Assembly: GCA_031279925.1 (NCBI GenBank) | Contig: JAITHQ010000259.1 | Span: 1-9,582 of the forward strand | Length of the DNA stretch: 9,582 bases | Origin: Treponema sp. | GTDB lineage: Bacteria; Spirochaetota; Spirochaetia; Treponematales; Breznakiellaceae | Direction: 5' to 3' | Part shown: one piece after another, positions 1 to 6,646 of the stretch | Position numbering within the stretch: the stretch's first letter is position 1 | Layout: the number at the start of each line of letters is the position of its first letter | Notes under the pieces: model-generated | Databases searched by the model: none | Seen by the model: the letters and a program-made list of their open reading frames with translations, nothing else | What the model was told of the DNA's origin: nothing | Translations under genes and position numbers: made by a program

Positions 1-50
1 TTGTGGATTTTTGCGGTCAATAGGCCGCAAAAATCCCGGTTTTCGGGCTC
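1..50 (-). repeat. Palindromic repeat copy L1, partial, inverted orientation
   Basis: Read on the minus strand this begins GAGCC at 50, has a spacer, then a hairpin with arms at 36-23 and 18-5 (14 pairs, one of them G-T when read on the plus strand, loop of 4), then ACAA at the window edge. It matches the copy at 9140-9201 closely: the same stem sequence apart from one position, the same spacing, and the same flanking CGGG and ACAA. Its far end lies outside the window. It sits in the SpsG reading frame. Confidence 0.8.
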
Positions 51-711
51 TTTTGGAGCCTGCAAGGTAGAATTTTGGCGTTTGCAACGCCAAAATTCCA
101 GATTTTGAACAGGCTCTTAGCCGGTTGAGGCCGCCTGTAAGCAGGGTAATATCAAGAAGGCCGCCGCCGTTTTGTGAAGCAAGCGCCGCCGCCGCCAGAG
201 GACCAAGCCCGGCTGAATCTTCCTGCCCAAAACTGATTATGACTTTAAGAGGATGCTTTTCACATTGGGCCGCGCTGACACGCATAGACGGCTTCCCCGG
301 TAAGGGTAAAAGGGCAACACGGGCGATATTCTGCTTTCCTCTGCCGGGAAGACCGGGGAGGATGTCAATTAAAAAATCGAAGCGATCACGGCAGGGGCCG
401 CCCTCGTCTATACCGACAAGCGGCGCAAGTTCCGCCCAGCGGGAGAATTCAGCCGCCGGGGTTTGGAAGCGGTCAAGTACGATACATTCCCAGGTTTTTT
501 CCCCCAATCCGCTTGTATGGATAAGCCATGCGCTGTCAAAGTTTCTTGTTTTAAAGAAAACGTCCAGGTTTCCGGTTTCCGGGGAAAGGAAAAGCCACGC
601 CTCCCTGCCCAGGGAACGCAGGTCCCGTACCAGTGACAAACAGCGAATCAGGTGGCCGCCGCCCCGGCCCGGCTCGCAGGCGGGAACAGCCAGTACCGGC
701 CCCCGGCTCAT
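1..711 (-). CDS. SpsG/PseG-like nucleotide-sugar hydrolase or GT-B-type protein, partial (runs off left edge)
   Basis: The reading frame is open from an ATG at 711 to the window edge (237 codons, no stop seen). The ATG overlaps the stop of the upstream spsF as ATGA, which supports the start and suggests translational coupling. Residues 15-38 contain GRGGGHLIRCLSLVRDLRSLG, the glycine-rich GxGHxxRxLxLAxxL pattern at the N-terminus of SpsG/PseG proteins. PseG removes UDP from a nucleotide-linked diamino sugar in pseudaminic acid synthesis; SpsG homologues are often next to SpsF. Residues 158-196 (KVIISFGQEDSAG, then DITLLTGG) fit the start of the second Rossmann-like domain. After about residue 197 the frame enters two palindromic repeat copies and the expected C-terminal half of the family is not visible. 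The gene may be interrupted or may carry an in-frame repeat insertion. The family is fairly sure; the exact substrate is unknown. Confidence 0.72.
   Translation of the reverse strand, partial: MSRGPVLAVPACEPGRGGGHLIRCLSLVRDLRSLGREAWLFLSPETGNLDVFFKTRNFDSAWLIHTSGLGEKTWECIVLDRFQTPAAEFSRWAELAPLVGIDEGGPCRDRFDFLIDILPGLPGRGKQNIARVALLPLPGKPSMRVSAAQCEKHPLKVIISFGQEDSAGLGPLAAAALASQNGGGLLDITLLTGGLNRLRACSKSGILALQTPKFYLAGSKRARKPGFLRPIDRKNPQ
56..116 (+). repeat. Palindromic repeat copy L2, complete (61 bp)
   Basis: The ends form a perfect 7-bp inverted repeat, GAGCCTG at 56-62 and CAGGCTC at 110-116. Inside is a perfect 13-bp hairpin with arms 70-82 and 86-98 and loop TGC. The right flank TTTTGAACAGGCT also occurs, nearly identical, in the copy at 9140-9201, although the stem differs at three positions. 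L1 and L2 are arranged head to head, with their GAGCC ends 5 bp apart. Both lie within the SpsG reading frame on the opposite strand. Confidence 0.85.
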
Positions 712-1424
712 TGGGCTTCTCCGCCGCCGGATTCCAAAAACACCTCTTTGTACTGCTTGAGTATCCCGGTTCCCCGGTAACGTTCCTCACCGCTGTCAAA
801 ACGATCAAGAGCGGCGTAAAGTTCCCTCGCCCGATCATAATCCTCCGGCGTGTCAACGGTAAGCCGTACCTCCGCAGGCGAATCATCCCGCCAGCGGGCG
901 GGGGCAAGGGGCCGGTGCAGCAAGAATAATTCCGGGCGGCCATACAGGTATGGGCAGACATGTTCCCGCTCAAAAGGGGCGGCGGCTTCCATGCCGGCCC
1001 GGAGCAAAGCCGCCCCATTTACCGACTCCACGCCCGCGCCATAGGGAAGGCCGCTGTAGCCGGCATAGTCCGCGCCCAGAGCCGCAGCCTCGGCATTGAG
1101 GGCGGCGGCGGCATCGGCAAACACAAAAGGGTTGTCGCCGGTAGCCCGGATCAGCCGATCTATGGCAAAACGGCGAATGGTAAGGCAGTACCGTTCAAGC
1201 ACATCGTCTTTGGGGCCGGCAAACAGCTCAAAGCCCGCCAGGGCCGCAAGGGGGGCAAAGGCGGAAACACAATCATCGGGACAGGCAAGAATCCGCACAG
1301 ACGCCGGAACACGGTTCAGGGCTTCCATTACCCGGAAAATAAGCGGCTTAGCCCCAAGGGGAAGCAGAGATTTCCCCGGCAGCCTGGAAGAATCGAGGCG
1401 GGCCTGGAGTACGATGCCCAGCAC
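708..1424 (-). CDS. spsF: SpsF-type cytidylyltransferase (sugar nucleotidyltransferase)
   Basis: A 238-residue protein of the SpsF/NeuA-like nucleotidyltransferase family (GT-A Rossmann-like fold), predicted to activate a sugar acid or related sugar with CTP in the cytoplasm. Residues 7-18 read QARLDSSRLPGK, the nucleotide-binding signature of the family. RATGDNPF at 93-100 is the metal-site region. VRLTVDTPEDYDRARELY near residues 190-207 is the typical C-terminal motif of SpsF. Length is normal for the family (about 230-250). The start is GTG at 1424, three bases after the upstream stop and 8 bases after AGGAGAAG. Its stop overlaps the start of the SpsG-like gene. SpsF and SpsG neighbours usually work in one pathway for a surface or flagellar sugar; the sugar itself cannot be read from the sequence. 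Confidence 0.88.
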   Translation of the reverse strand: MLGIVLQARLDSSRLPGKSLLPLGAKPLIFRVMEALNRVPASVRILACPDDCVSAFAPLAALAGFELFAGPKDDVLERYCLTIRRFAIDRLIRATGDNPFVFADAAAALNAEAAALGADYAGYSGLPYGAGVESVNGAALLRAGMEAAAPFEREHVCPYLYGRPELFLLHRPLAPARWRDDSPAEVRLTVDTPEDYDRARELYAALDRFDSGEERYRGTGILKQYKEVFLESGGGEAQ

Positions 1425-1427
1425 GGC

Positions 1428-2459
1428 TCAGGCTTCTCCTGTACGGGAAAACAGGGCTTCCGCTGCGCCGGGATGGTCCCACCGGCCAGGAACGGAATGG
1501 GCATCGCAGCGCCACCTGAAACGGTTCGTCCTGACCCATCGCCTGCTTTCGGAAAAATCTTCCCAGGCCGAAAAGGGATCGCCCCCGGATTTGAACAAAT
1601 AGCCGGGAAAGCGGCGCAGGGGCAGGTGGGCGCTGTCTCCCCGGAATACCGGGGCTATGTTTTTAAGGTAAAACCGAAAGTAATCCGAGGTGGGGGTATT
1701 GTCTTCGGCGGGAATAACGCCGTCATAAGAGAGTTTGAGCGTCTGGGTGGCGGCGATTTCTTCACCCCAAAGGCAGGCGCGGTAGCCAAAATCCATAAGC
1801 TGCCAGTGGGCGTTTCGCAGCGTTCCATCGAATCCCCCCAAGCGAATGAACCGTTCCCGGTCATAAATGCCCACGCCGTCAAAAGGGTACAGGCTGGGCA
1901 GCCCTTCGGCTTTGGGGCTCAGAAACAGGGTTCGCACCTTCCGCCGGCGCAGGGCTGGAGCAATCAATGTGGGGAGTGTCTCAAAACGGGAATTGAGTAT
2001 TAGGGGAACGGTGCAGAGCCTTTTAAAGGGAGTTTGTCCGGTTTCATCACTGCCTGAATCCTCCCGGTTAACACTGAGCCGTTCCGCCATGCGCCACGCA
2101 GTGCCTCCGGCGATGATCTTAAGATCGTTCCACAGTACAAAAAGCAGGGGACTATCCAATTCAGAAGCAGCCAGATTGATCTGCTCGCCCAGGCTAATCT
2201 CCTGCTGCAGCAGGATAAAGCGGACAAAGGGGAAGCGTCCGGCAAGCTCCTCCACATCGTAATGATCCGGTGAAGATTCTATCGAAACAACCCAGTCGAA
2301 CCCTGTTTTTTCCAGGTCATGGAACAGGTTGCGCCGGGCATAGCGTCCGTTGCGGTTGAGCAGCACCGCCGAGATACCGGTAGAGGCAAGGCGATTCGCG
2401 CCACCCACCACAGTGTACGAGTGAAAATTTTCGTTAAAAATTGTAGGTATAGTACTCAT
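1428..2459 (-). CDS. GT2-like glycosyltransferase, spirochaete sugar operon
   Basis: About 343 residues from ATG at 2459. Residues 90-115 (LGEQINLAASELDSPLLFVLWND) resemble the GT2 segment in which the Asn-x-Ala helix is followed by a hydrophobic strand and the metal-binding Asp. Residues 200-235 (DRERFIRLGGFDGTL, later MDFGYRACLWGEEI) match the GT2 pattern RxxFxxVGGFDE...DxxxRxxxxG, but the usual Glu-Asp pair before it is replaced by HWQLMD, so it is a divergent member. Presumed role: cytoplasmic transfer of an activated sugar, perhaps to a glycan or protein. It overlaps the upstream radical SAM gene by 26 bases and precedes spsF by 3 bases, so it is part of the same operon. The start is uncertain because no Shine-Dalgarno is visible before 2459; coupling to the upstream stop at 2434 is likely. 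The frame stays open further upstream, but that stretch is the shadow of the radical SAM gene. Confidence 0.7.
   Translation of the reverse strand: MSTIPTIFNENFHSYTVVGGANRLASTGISAVLLNRNGRYARRNLFHDLEKTGFDWVVSIESSPDHYDVEELAGRFPFVRFILLQQEISLGEQINLAASELDSPLLFVLWNDLKIIAGGTAWRMAERLSVNREDSGSDETGQTPFKRLCTVPLILNSRFETLPTLIAPALRRRKVRTLFLSPKAEGLPSLYPFDGVGIYDRERFIRLGGFDGTLRNAHWQLMDFGYRACLWGEEIAATQTLKLSYDGVIPAEDNTPTSDYFRFYLKNIAPVFRGDSAHLPLRRFPGYLFKSGGDPFSAWEDFSESRRWVRTNRFRWRCDAHSVPGRWDHPGAAEALFSRTGEA
1433..1440 (-). promoter_or_regulatory. Shine-Dalgarno deciding the GTG start of spsF
   Basis: AGGAGAAG on the minus strand lies 8 bases before GTG at 1424. It is embedded in the last codons of the upstream glycosyltransferase gene. 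No other start in this frame has a comparable site. Confidence 0.6.
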
Positions 2460-4020
2460 CGCAGCCCGCGCACAAACCCAGGTATTGTTCTTTGCAATGC
2501 TCAAGATACAGCCCTTGGCCCTGTTCCCAAATGGCTTCCAGGGAATCGTTCCACACATTGCCCAGAACGCGGCTGTTACCGGCGTTCCCCTGCCCGCCCA
2601 AGAGGCCAAGTTCTTCCCTACAGCAGGGAACCGTACCATCAAGCAGTACCGGTATATCCCGCATAATGTGCCAGCAGGGCCGGCGGCGTACCGGGGACAT
2701 ATCCGAAGCCTGCCTTTTGGGAAGGCCGCCGCAAAAATCATCGTACTTTTGGATGATGATATTCGCCGCGCCATTGGGAGCGGCCTCTTTCCAGGAACGA
2801 TAAAACCGTTCAATGCCGTCTTCATCTCCCGCTGTCCGTACCGCCTGCACATAGGCGTCTTTAGGGAACAGGGAAAAAAGTTTTTTGGCGCATTCGGCGG
2901 CTTCGGTAAAGCCCGCGCCACGGATTTCTTTATAGCGGGCCGGGTCTGCAGAGTCCAGCGATACAATCCATGAAAGGGGCGGCAGCGGGCTTTTTCTGCC
3001 GGGAATACCGGCTGCTTTATGGGCAAGTTCGGCGCATTGTTCAAATTCAACGCTTTTCCAGCCAAGGCCGGAAGTTTCTATAACCAGGGCAAGAGCGGGA
3101 CGGGACAGGACCATGCCGATCAATTCCATTTTGGCCGGATGCAGGGCAAGCTCGCCCCAAAGGGAAAGGTCAATTACCGCATCGCCGGAAAAGGCAACAA
3201 TTTTATCCAGTAAAGATTCAAACCGGCCCGTTTCCATAAAGTCCCCTGTTCCAGAAGAAGCCGTCCTTCCGCCGGCAGCCGGATAGGGGCACCAGGCGCA
3301 CTGTTGAGGGCAGATGCGGCAAACCTGGATAGGGTAAAAGCTGGGAAGGGTACGGAGTATTTCCGGCTGCTCCGCGATTATCCGCTCTACATCAGCGGTA
3401 TTGGGAGCCCCCCTGGCGGCGGAGGCAAAACGGTCCAGCAGCAGCAGGTTGCGCTTTGAGTCTGCGCAGAAATGCAAGCGGTGGCAGCGGAGGTCCACCG
3501 GGGAGATTTCCGCTTCAATATCAAAGGCATTAATATCTTTTTGGATGACGGAAAACAGGGCGTCCCGCTCCACCGGACCGTCGTTGCCGCCCAGAATCGC
3601 GGCAAGCACGGCGGCGGTTCCCGGCGAAAGCAGTTCCGGCGAAAGGCCGTAAGGCCAGCCGTCAGCATAGGAGTATTCGGCGGCGTAACGGAGATGCCGG
3701 GCGGCGAGTTTTCCCGCCAGTTCAGAATCGAGGAAAGGGCAGTCGGCCCAGGCAAAATAAGTCAGATCAAAACCGGCGGAATGGGAGGCCAGGGCATCGA
3801 GCAGCCCCTTTTTTGTCCAGGAATCCCTTGTTTCAAGCTGGACACTCCCCGGCAAAGGCGGAAAAGAGCGGTCTTGTCCTGCCAGAAGCACTGTTTTTCC
3901 TACGCCGGGGAAACTTGCCGCCCGTTCCAGAGCCAGGGAAAAACTGTTTTTGCCATCGGACAAAGGCTCAAAAGCCTCGCCGGAAAGGGCGCCGGCAAAC
4001 AATACCAAAAGCGCATTCAT
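2434..4020 (-). CDS. Radical SAM/SPASM protein with SpsF-like N-terminal domain (spiro-SPASM-like)
   Basis: A 528-residue, apparently cytoplasmic enzyme. C237-PQQ-C241-AW-C244 is the CxxxCxxC motif that binds the SAM 4Fe-4S cluster, within a radical SAM domain at about 230-430. The C-terminal segment 449-520 has cysteines at 449, 466, 467, 509, 517 and 520 in a SPASM-like arrangement, which binds auxiliary Fe-S clusters in maturases and other radical enzymes. Residues 1-205 resemble the SpsF protein of the same operon: DCPFLDSELAGKL, then GWPYGLSPE and ERDALF at matching spacing. The catalytic RLPGK signature is missing, so this domain is probably not an active nucleotidyltransferase. I recall a spirochaete-restricted family called spiro-SPASM of this kind; the match was not computed. 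ATG at 4020 has a GAAGGG only one base before it, so the start could be slightly internal. It is first in the sugar operon; reaction and substrate are unknown. Confidence 0.85.
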   Translation of the reverse strand: MNALLVLFAGALSGEAFEPLSDGKNSFSLALERAASFPGVGKTVLLAGQDRSFPPLPGSVQLETRDSWTKKGLLDALASHSAGFDLTYFAWADCPFLDSELAGKLAARHLRYAAEYSYADGWPYGLSPELLSPGTAAVLAAILGGNDGPVERDALFSVIQKDINAFDIEAEISPVDLRCHRLHFCADSKRNLLLLDRFASAARGAPNTADVERIIAEQPEILRTLPSFYPIQVCRICPQQCAWCPYPAAGGRTASSGTGDFMETGRFESLLDKIVAFSGDAVIDLSLWGELALHPAKMELIGMVLSRPALALVIETSGLGWKSVEFEQCAELAHKAAGIPGRKSPLPPLSWIVSLDSADPARYKEIRGAGFTEAAECAKKLFSLFPKDAYVQAVRTAGDEDGIERFYRSWKEAAPNGAANIIIQKYDDFCGGLPKRQASDMSPVRRRPCWHIMRDIPVLLDGTVPCCREELGLLGGQGNAGNSRVLGNVWNDSLEAIWEQGQGLYLEHCKEQYLGLCAGCDEYYTYNF

Positions 4021-4149
4021 ACCCTTCTATTATCGGAAAATAAAGATAAGGAGTTAAACCACATCAAGACAAGAAAAAACGCAGCATAAGGGGCCGGTTT
4101 CAAAATCCCGGCTGAATTTTTCAAAAGGTATATTTTTAAGTGAAAATAC

Positions 4150-4190
4150 AAGCGAAAACGGATTTTATTCGCCACATGGCGTTTTGGCTT
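4150..4190. repeat. Imperfect 41-base inverted repeat
   Basis: AAGC-G-AAAACG (4150-4160) pairs with CGTTTT-G-GCTT (4180-4190): 10 pairs with one G-G mismatch and a 19-base loop. Directly after it TAGGC-GAA-GCCTA (4193-4205) makes a perfect 5-bp hairpin. Neither is followed by a clear T run, so a terminator is not supported. The role is unknown. Confidence 0.5.
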
Positions 4191-4259
4191 ATTAGGCGAA
4201 GCCTATACGGTTAATACCCCTTGGAATGACTGCTGATAAGGGGGAGGATCAGGTAAAAA

Positions 4260-4274
4260 GTTCAAATAGTGAAC
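4260..4274. promoter_or_regulatory. 15-base palindrome, possible operator
   Basis: GTTCA-AATAG-TGAAC is a perfect 5+5 palindrome with a 5-base centre, lying between the two divergent operons and about 130 bp before cdaA. The form suits a dimeric regulator, but 5-bp arms can arise by chance and no second copy was seen. Confidence 0.25.
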
Positions 4275-4366
4275 GAGCCTGTTTAAAGAAAATGGGTTTG
4301 AGCTTTTTGGATTGAACGGTAGTACTCCCTTTGAATTGTGAATTACTGCGGCCCCAAGGCGGGGTG

Positions 4367-4395
4367 TTGCCGAAATATGGTTAACATTATAAAAT
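4367..4395 (+). promoter_or_regulatory. Sigma70-type promoter for the cdaA operon
   Basis: TTGCCG at 4367-4372, a 17-base spacer, then TAAAAT at 4390-4395 (4 of 6 and 5 of 6 matches to TTGACA and TATAAT). Transcription would start near 4402, only about 6 bases before the ATG at 4408. That agrees with the lack of any Shine-Dalgarno there and predicts a nearly leaderless mRNA. Confidence 0.5.
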
Positions 4396-4407
4396 ACAAA
4401 CACCCAA

Positions 4408-5250
4408 ATGGCCTGGATACAACGTTTTCTTACGATATATGATCTCATCCGCCCCATTCTGGATGTGGCCTTGCTTGCCTTTGTTTTGTACAAGGGCTAT
4501 GAGCTTCTGGTAAAAACCCAGGCCCTCCAGTTGGTTAAAGGCGCTGGCTTCCTTGCTTTGGTCTATGGTATTGCCTTTCTGTTTAAGCTCACTACCCTCC
4601 AATGGGTGCTTACCACTTTGGGGCCGGGGCTGTTTATCGCTGTTGCCATTGTGTTCCAGCCGGAACTGCGCAAAATTATTATGCGTCTGGGGCAGGGGGA
4701 ATTTTTCCGGCCCGATACAAAGCCGCGCATTGGCCAGCTTGATGCAGTAGTTACCGCTGCGGAGCTCCTTTCCCAGCAGCGGCGGGGGATGCTGGTGGTG
4801 TTTCCCCGCAGGATTAATATCAGAAATGTTGTCGAAACGGGCACAAGAATAAACGCTGAAATTTCGTCCAGCCTTATTGTGGCAATTTTTGAATTCGATG
4901 GTCCGCTCCACGACGGGGCTATGATTATCCAGAATGGTAAAATTGTGGCAGCCGGTTGTTTTTTGCCCCTCTCGGAACAGCAGGATATACGAAAAAGTTT
5001 TGGCACCCGCCACCGCGCCAGCCTGGGTATGTCGGAACAGTCCGATGCGGTAGTACTGGTGGTTTCCGAGGAAACCGGAGCTATCTCGCTGGCCTACGAT
5101 TCCAAGCTCTACTACGACCTTTCCCCCATCGAAATTACCCGTAAGCTCAAGGAACTACTCGACCGGGGCAGACGGAAGGCAACGGAGCAGCGGGATGACT
5201 TTGAGGCCGCCGCTATGGAAGACGCCAAGGAAGTGTTCGTTGAACAGTAG
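4408..5250 (+). CDS. cdaA: Diadenylate cyclase CdaA (membrane c-di-AMP synthase)
   Basis: A 280-residue membrane enzyme that joins two ATP molecules into the second messenger cyclic di-AMP. The N-terminal 90 residues form three hydrophobic membrane segments (about 14-34, 41-58, 68-85), ending in the conserved FQPELRK at 83-89. The DAC domain follows. Its catalytic DGA is at 169-171 (in LHDGAMII), GTRHRA at 199-204, and SEETG at 220-224; all key residues of the active site appear intact. Length is as in Bacillus CdaA (about 270). The ATG at 4408 gives an N-terminus that aligns well with known CdaA proteins, although no Shine-Dalgarno precedes it. It is the first gene of an operon with ybbR, whose start overlaps its end by 11 bases. 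This pairing is the usual cdaA-cdaR arrangement; the common third partner glmM is not here. Confidence 0.96.
   Translation: MAWIQRFLTIYDLIRPILDVALLAFVLYKGYELLVKTQALQLVKGAGFLALVYGIAFLFKLTTLQWVLTTLGPGLFIAVAIVFQPELRKIIMRLGQGEFFRPDTKPRIGQLDAVVTAAELLSQQRRGMLVVFPRRINIRNVVETGTRINAEISSSLIVAIFEFDGPLHDGAMIIQNGKIVAAGCFLPLSEQQDIRKSFGTRHRASLGMSEQSDAVVLVVSEETGAISLAYDSKLYYDLSPIEITRKLKELLDRGRRKATEQRDDFEAAAMEDAKEVFVEQ
5227..5233 (+). promoter_or_regulatory. Shine-Dalgarno deciding the TTG start of ybbR
   Basis: AAGGAAG lies 6 bases before TTG at 5240, inside the end of cdaA. The ATG at 5267 in the same frame has no such site, so the TTG is preferred. Confidence 0.55.
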
Positions 5251-6205
5251 CAAACTGATTACCCGCATGGTGGAAAACTGGCCGGCAAAGGTACTATCCG
5301 TTGCCCTTGCCCTTGTCCTGTTTGTTTTTCACCGGATGAGTATGCTGGAAACCCGTTTTTTTTCGGTTCCGCTTGTTGTTCAGGCCAACGAAGCGCTTAT
5401 TCCGGCCAGTTCCTATGCCCGCAGCATAAAGGTTAGTCTTCGAGGAGACGCAAACAGTATTTACCCCATTCTGGAAAGCGATATTGAGGCGTTTATCGAT
5501 CTTACCCGGCACGAATCCGAAGGCTGGTACCGCTCTCCGGTACAGGTCCGCAAAAAGGGCAGCGCTCTGGGCGTCGAACCGCTGGAGATTTCCGTGGATC
5601 CGCTGGAGATTTATCTTCAGCTTGACCGAAAGATAAGCAAAACCCTTCCGCTTACCGCAAACCTTCGGGGAAAGGTTTCTTCCGGCTTTGATATGGTTTC
5701 CCATTCCATTTCCCCGGCCCAGGTAATTGTAGACGGTCCCTTAAACGCCCTGGACGCGGTTATTGAATTCCGCACCGATATTATTGAACTTGACGGAAGA
5801 AACGGCGACTTTAACGTTATGGTGAATATTCAAAATCCAAACCCCCTGTTTGGTATCCGGGGGAACGGAATGGCCGAGTTCCGGGGAATTATTCGTCCTG
5901 CGGTTCCGGTACGGAATATCGAAAACATTCCTATCGAGTTGATTGGGCTTAACAGCCGGTTTAAGGCCGAGGCCAGCAGTAAGACCGGCAGTGTCCGGCT
6001 TGAGGGAAGCCAAACAGCGCTTGATATGTTTACCCCCGCTCCCGGCTTTTTTACGGTGGACTGTTCCTCACTGGCCGAGCCGGGGACTTTTACCTTGCAG
6101 GTTTTTATCAATTTGCCAAATGATTTTACCCTTGTACGGCGCGAGCCCGATGAGATTATCGTTACGCTGGTTCCCGCCAATGCCCAAGGGGACGATGCGC
6201 TGTAA
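5240..6205 (+). CDS. ybbR: YbbR/CdaR-family protein, membrane-anchored partner of CdaA
   Basis: About 321 residues from TTG at 5240. One membrane helix lies at about 14-31 (WPAKVLSVALALVLFVF), preceded by a short basic tail, so most of the protein should be outside the membrane. The rest is beta-rich and shows repeated YbbR-type units of roughly 80-90 residues. Recurrent features include PLxVxAxxA, a segment with an xVxLRGxxxxI pattern, and units beginning near FSVPLVV, TLPLTANLRG and NIPIELIGLN. YbbR proteins (CdaR in Firmicutes) bind CdaA and tune c-di-AMP synthesis. Position immediately after cdaA, with overlapping ends, supports this role. The frame is open further upstream, but those codons lie inside cdaA. 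ATG at 5267 is the alternative start. Confidence 0.88.
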   Translation: MNSSKLITRMVENWPAKVLSVALALVLFVFHRMSMLETRFFSVPLVVQANEALIPASSYARSIKVSLRGDANSIYPILESDIEAFIDLTRHESEGWYRSPVQVRKKGSALGVEPLEISVDPLEIYLQLDRKISKTLPLTANLRGKVSSGFDMVSHSISPAQVIVDGPLNALDAVIEFRTDIIELDGRNGDFNVMVNIQNPNPLFGIRGNGMAEFRGIIRPAVPVRNIENIPIELIGLNSRFKAEASSKTGSVRLEGSQTALDMFTPAPGFFTVDCSSLAEPGTFTLQVFINLPNDFTLVRREPDEIIVTLVPANAQGDDAL

Positions 6206-6225
6206 TCCGCAGTGGACTATATTTT

Positions 6226-6233
6226 AAGGAGGG
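6226..6233 (+). promoter_or_regulatory. Strong Shine-Dalgarno for the TTG start of acpS
   Basis: AAGGAGGG, near-perfect to the anti-SD, lies 6 bases before TTG at 6240. The strength of the site offsets the weak start codon. Confidence 0.7.
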
Positions 6234-6239
6234 TTTCAA

Positions 6240-6614
6240 TTGATTACCGGCATCGGCGTTGATATTGTTCATGTGCCGCGTATGGAACGCTGGCATTCCA
6301 GGCCGGGGTTGTTTGAGCGGTATTTCCACCCGGAGGAACTTTCGGCGGCCCTTTCACGCGGCGGCGGGGCAGACCTTTCCCTTGCGGCCCGTTTTGCCGC
6401 AAAAGAGGCGTTTGGCAAGGCCCTGGGTAGCGGGCTTGAAGGTATTGTCTTGAAGGATATTATGGTAAGTAACTGTCATAACGGGCGGCCCGAGATTCAG
6501 GTGTTTGGGACTGCCCGCGCCGCCCTGGAACGGAACGGGGCAAACCGGGTACATGTGTCCCTGACCCATGAGCGGGACAATGCCGTTGCTATGGTAGTGC
6601 TGGAGTTAGTGTAA
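6240..6614 (+). CDS. acpS: Holo-[acyl-carrier-protein] synthase AcpS
   Basis: A 124-residue enzyme that moves 4'-phosphopantetheine from coenzyme A to a serine of acyl carrier protein, switching it on for fatty acid synthesis in the cytoplasm. GIGVDIV at 4-10 carries the metal-binding Asp8; RFAAKEAFGKALGSG at 51-65 carries Glu56 and the coenzyme A-binding Lys. VHVSLTHERDNAVAMVV near the end is the typical last strand of the family. Length matches AcpS (about 120-130). The start is TTG, backed by a strong Shine-Dalgarno. It lies 34 bases after ybbR and 32 bases before the next start, in one operon. Confidence 0.95.
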   Translation: MITGIGVDIVHVPRMERWHSRPGLFERYFHPEELSAALSRGGGADLSLAARFAAKEAFGKALGSGLEGIVLKDIMVSNCHNGRPEIQVFGTARAALERNGANRVHVSLTHERDNAVAMVVLELV

Positions 6615-6634
6615 AACCGGTATTGGCGTACCAA

Positions 6635-6642
6635 AAGGGAGG
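6635..6642 (+). promoter_or_regulatory. Shine-Dalgarno deciding the ATG start of the DUF2225 gene
   Basis: AAGGGAGG lies 4 bases before ATG at 6647. An in-frame TTG at 6623 would place this site inside the gene and has no site of its own. Confidence 0.6.
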
Positions 6643-6646
6643 TTTT

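Larger units (their letters stand above)
4021..4407. other. Divergent intergenic region between the sugar operon and cdaA
   Basis: These 387 bp separate two divergently transcribed operons. They are AT-richer than the genes and hold no convincing gene or RNA gene. They contain a promoter for cdaA near the right end, a 41-base imperfect inverted repeat, a short perfect hairpin, a 15-base palindrome, and a 14-base stretch at about 4275-4288 that matches one end of the palindromic repeat at 12 of 14 positions. For the leftward operon, a weak promoter guess on the minus strand is GATAAT just before the start codon, without a good -35. Confidence 0.8.

Noticed and set aside
960..2003. Long plus-strand frame of 347 codons
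   Set aside because: It is antisense to spsF and the glycosyltransferase, both of which have clear family motifs; a shadow of GC-rich coding DNA.
2460..3065. Upstream extension of the glycosyltransferase frame to 545 codons
   Set aside because: This part lies wholly within the radical SAM gene in another frame and has no family-like sequence.
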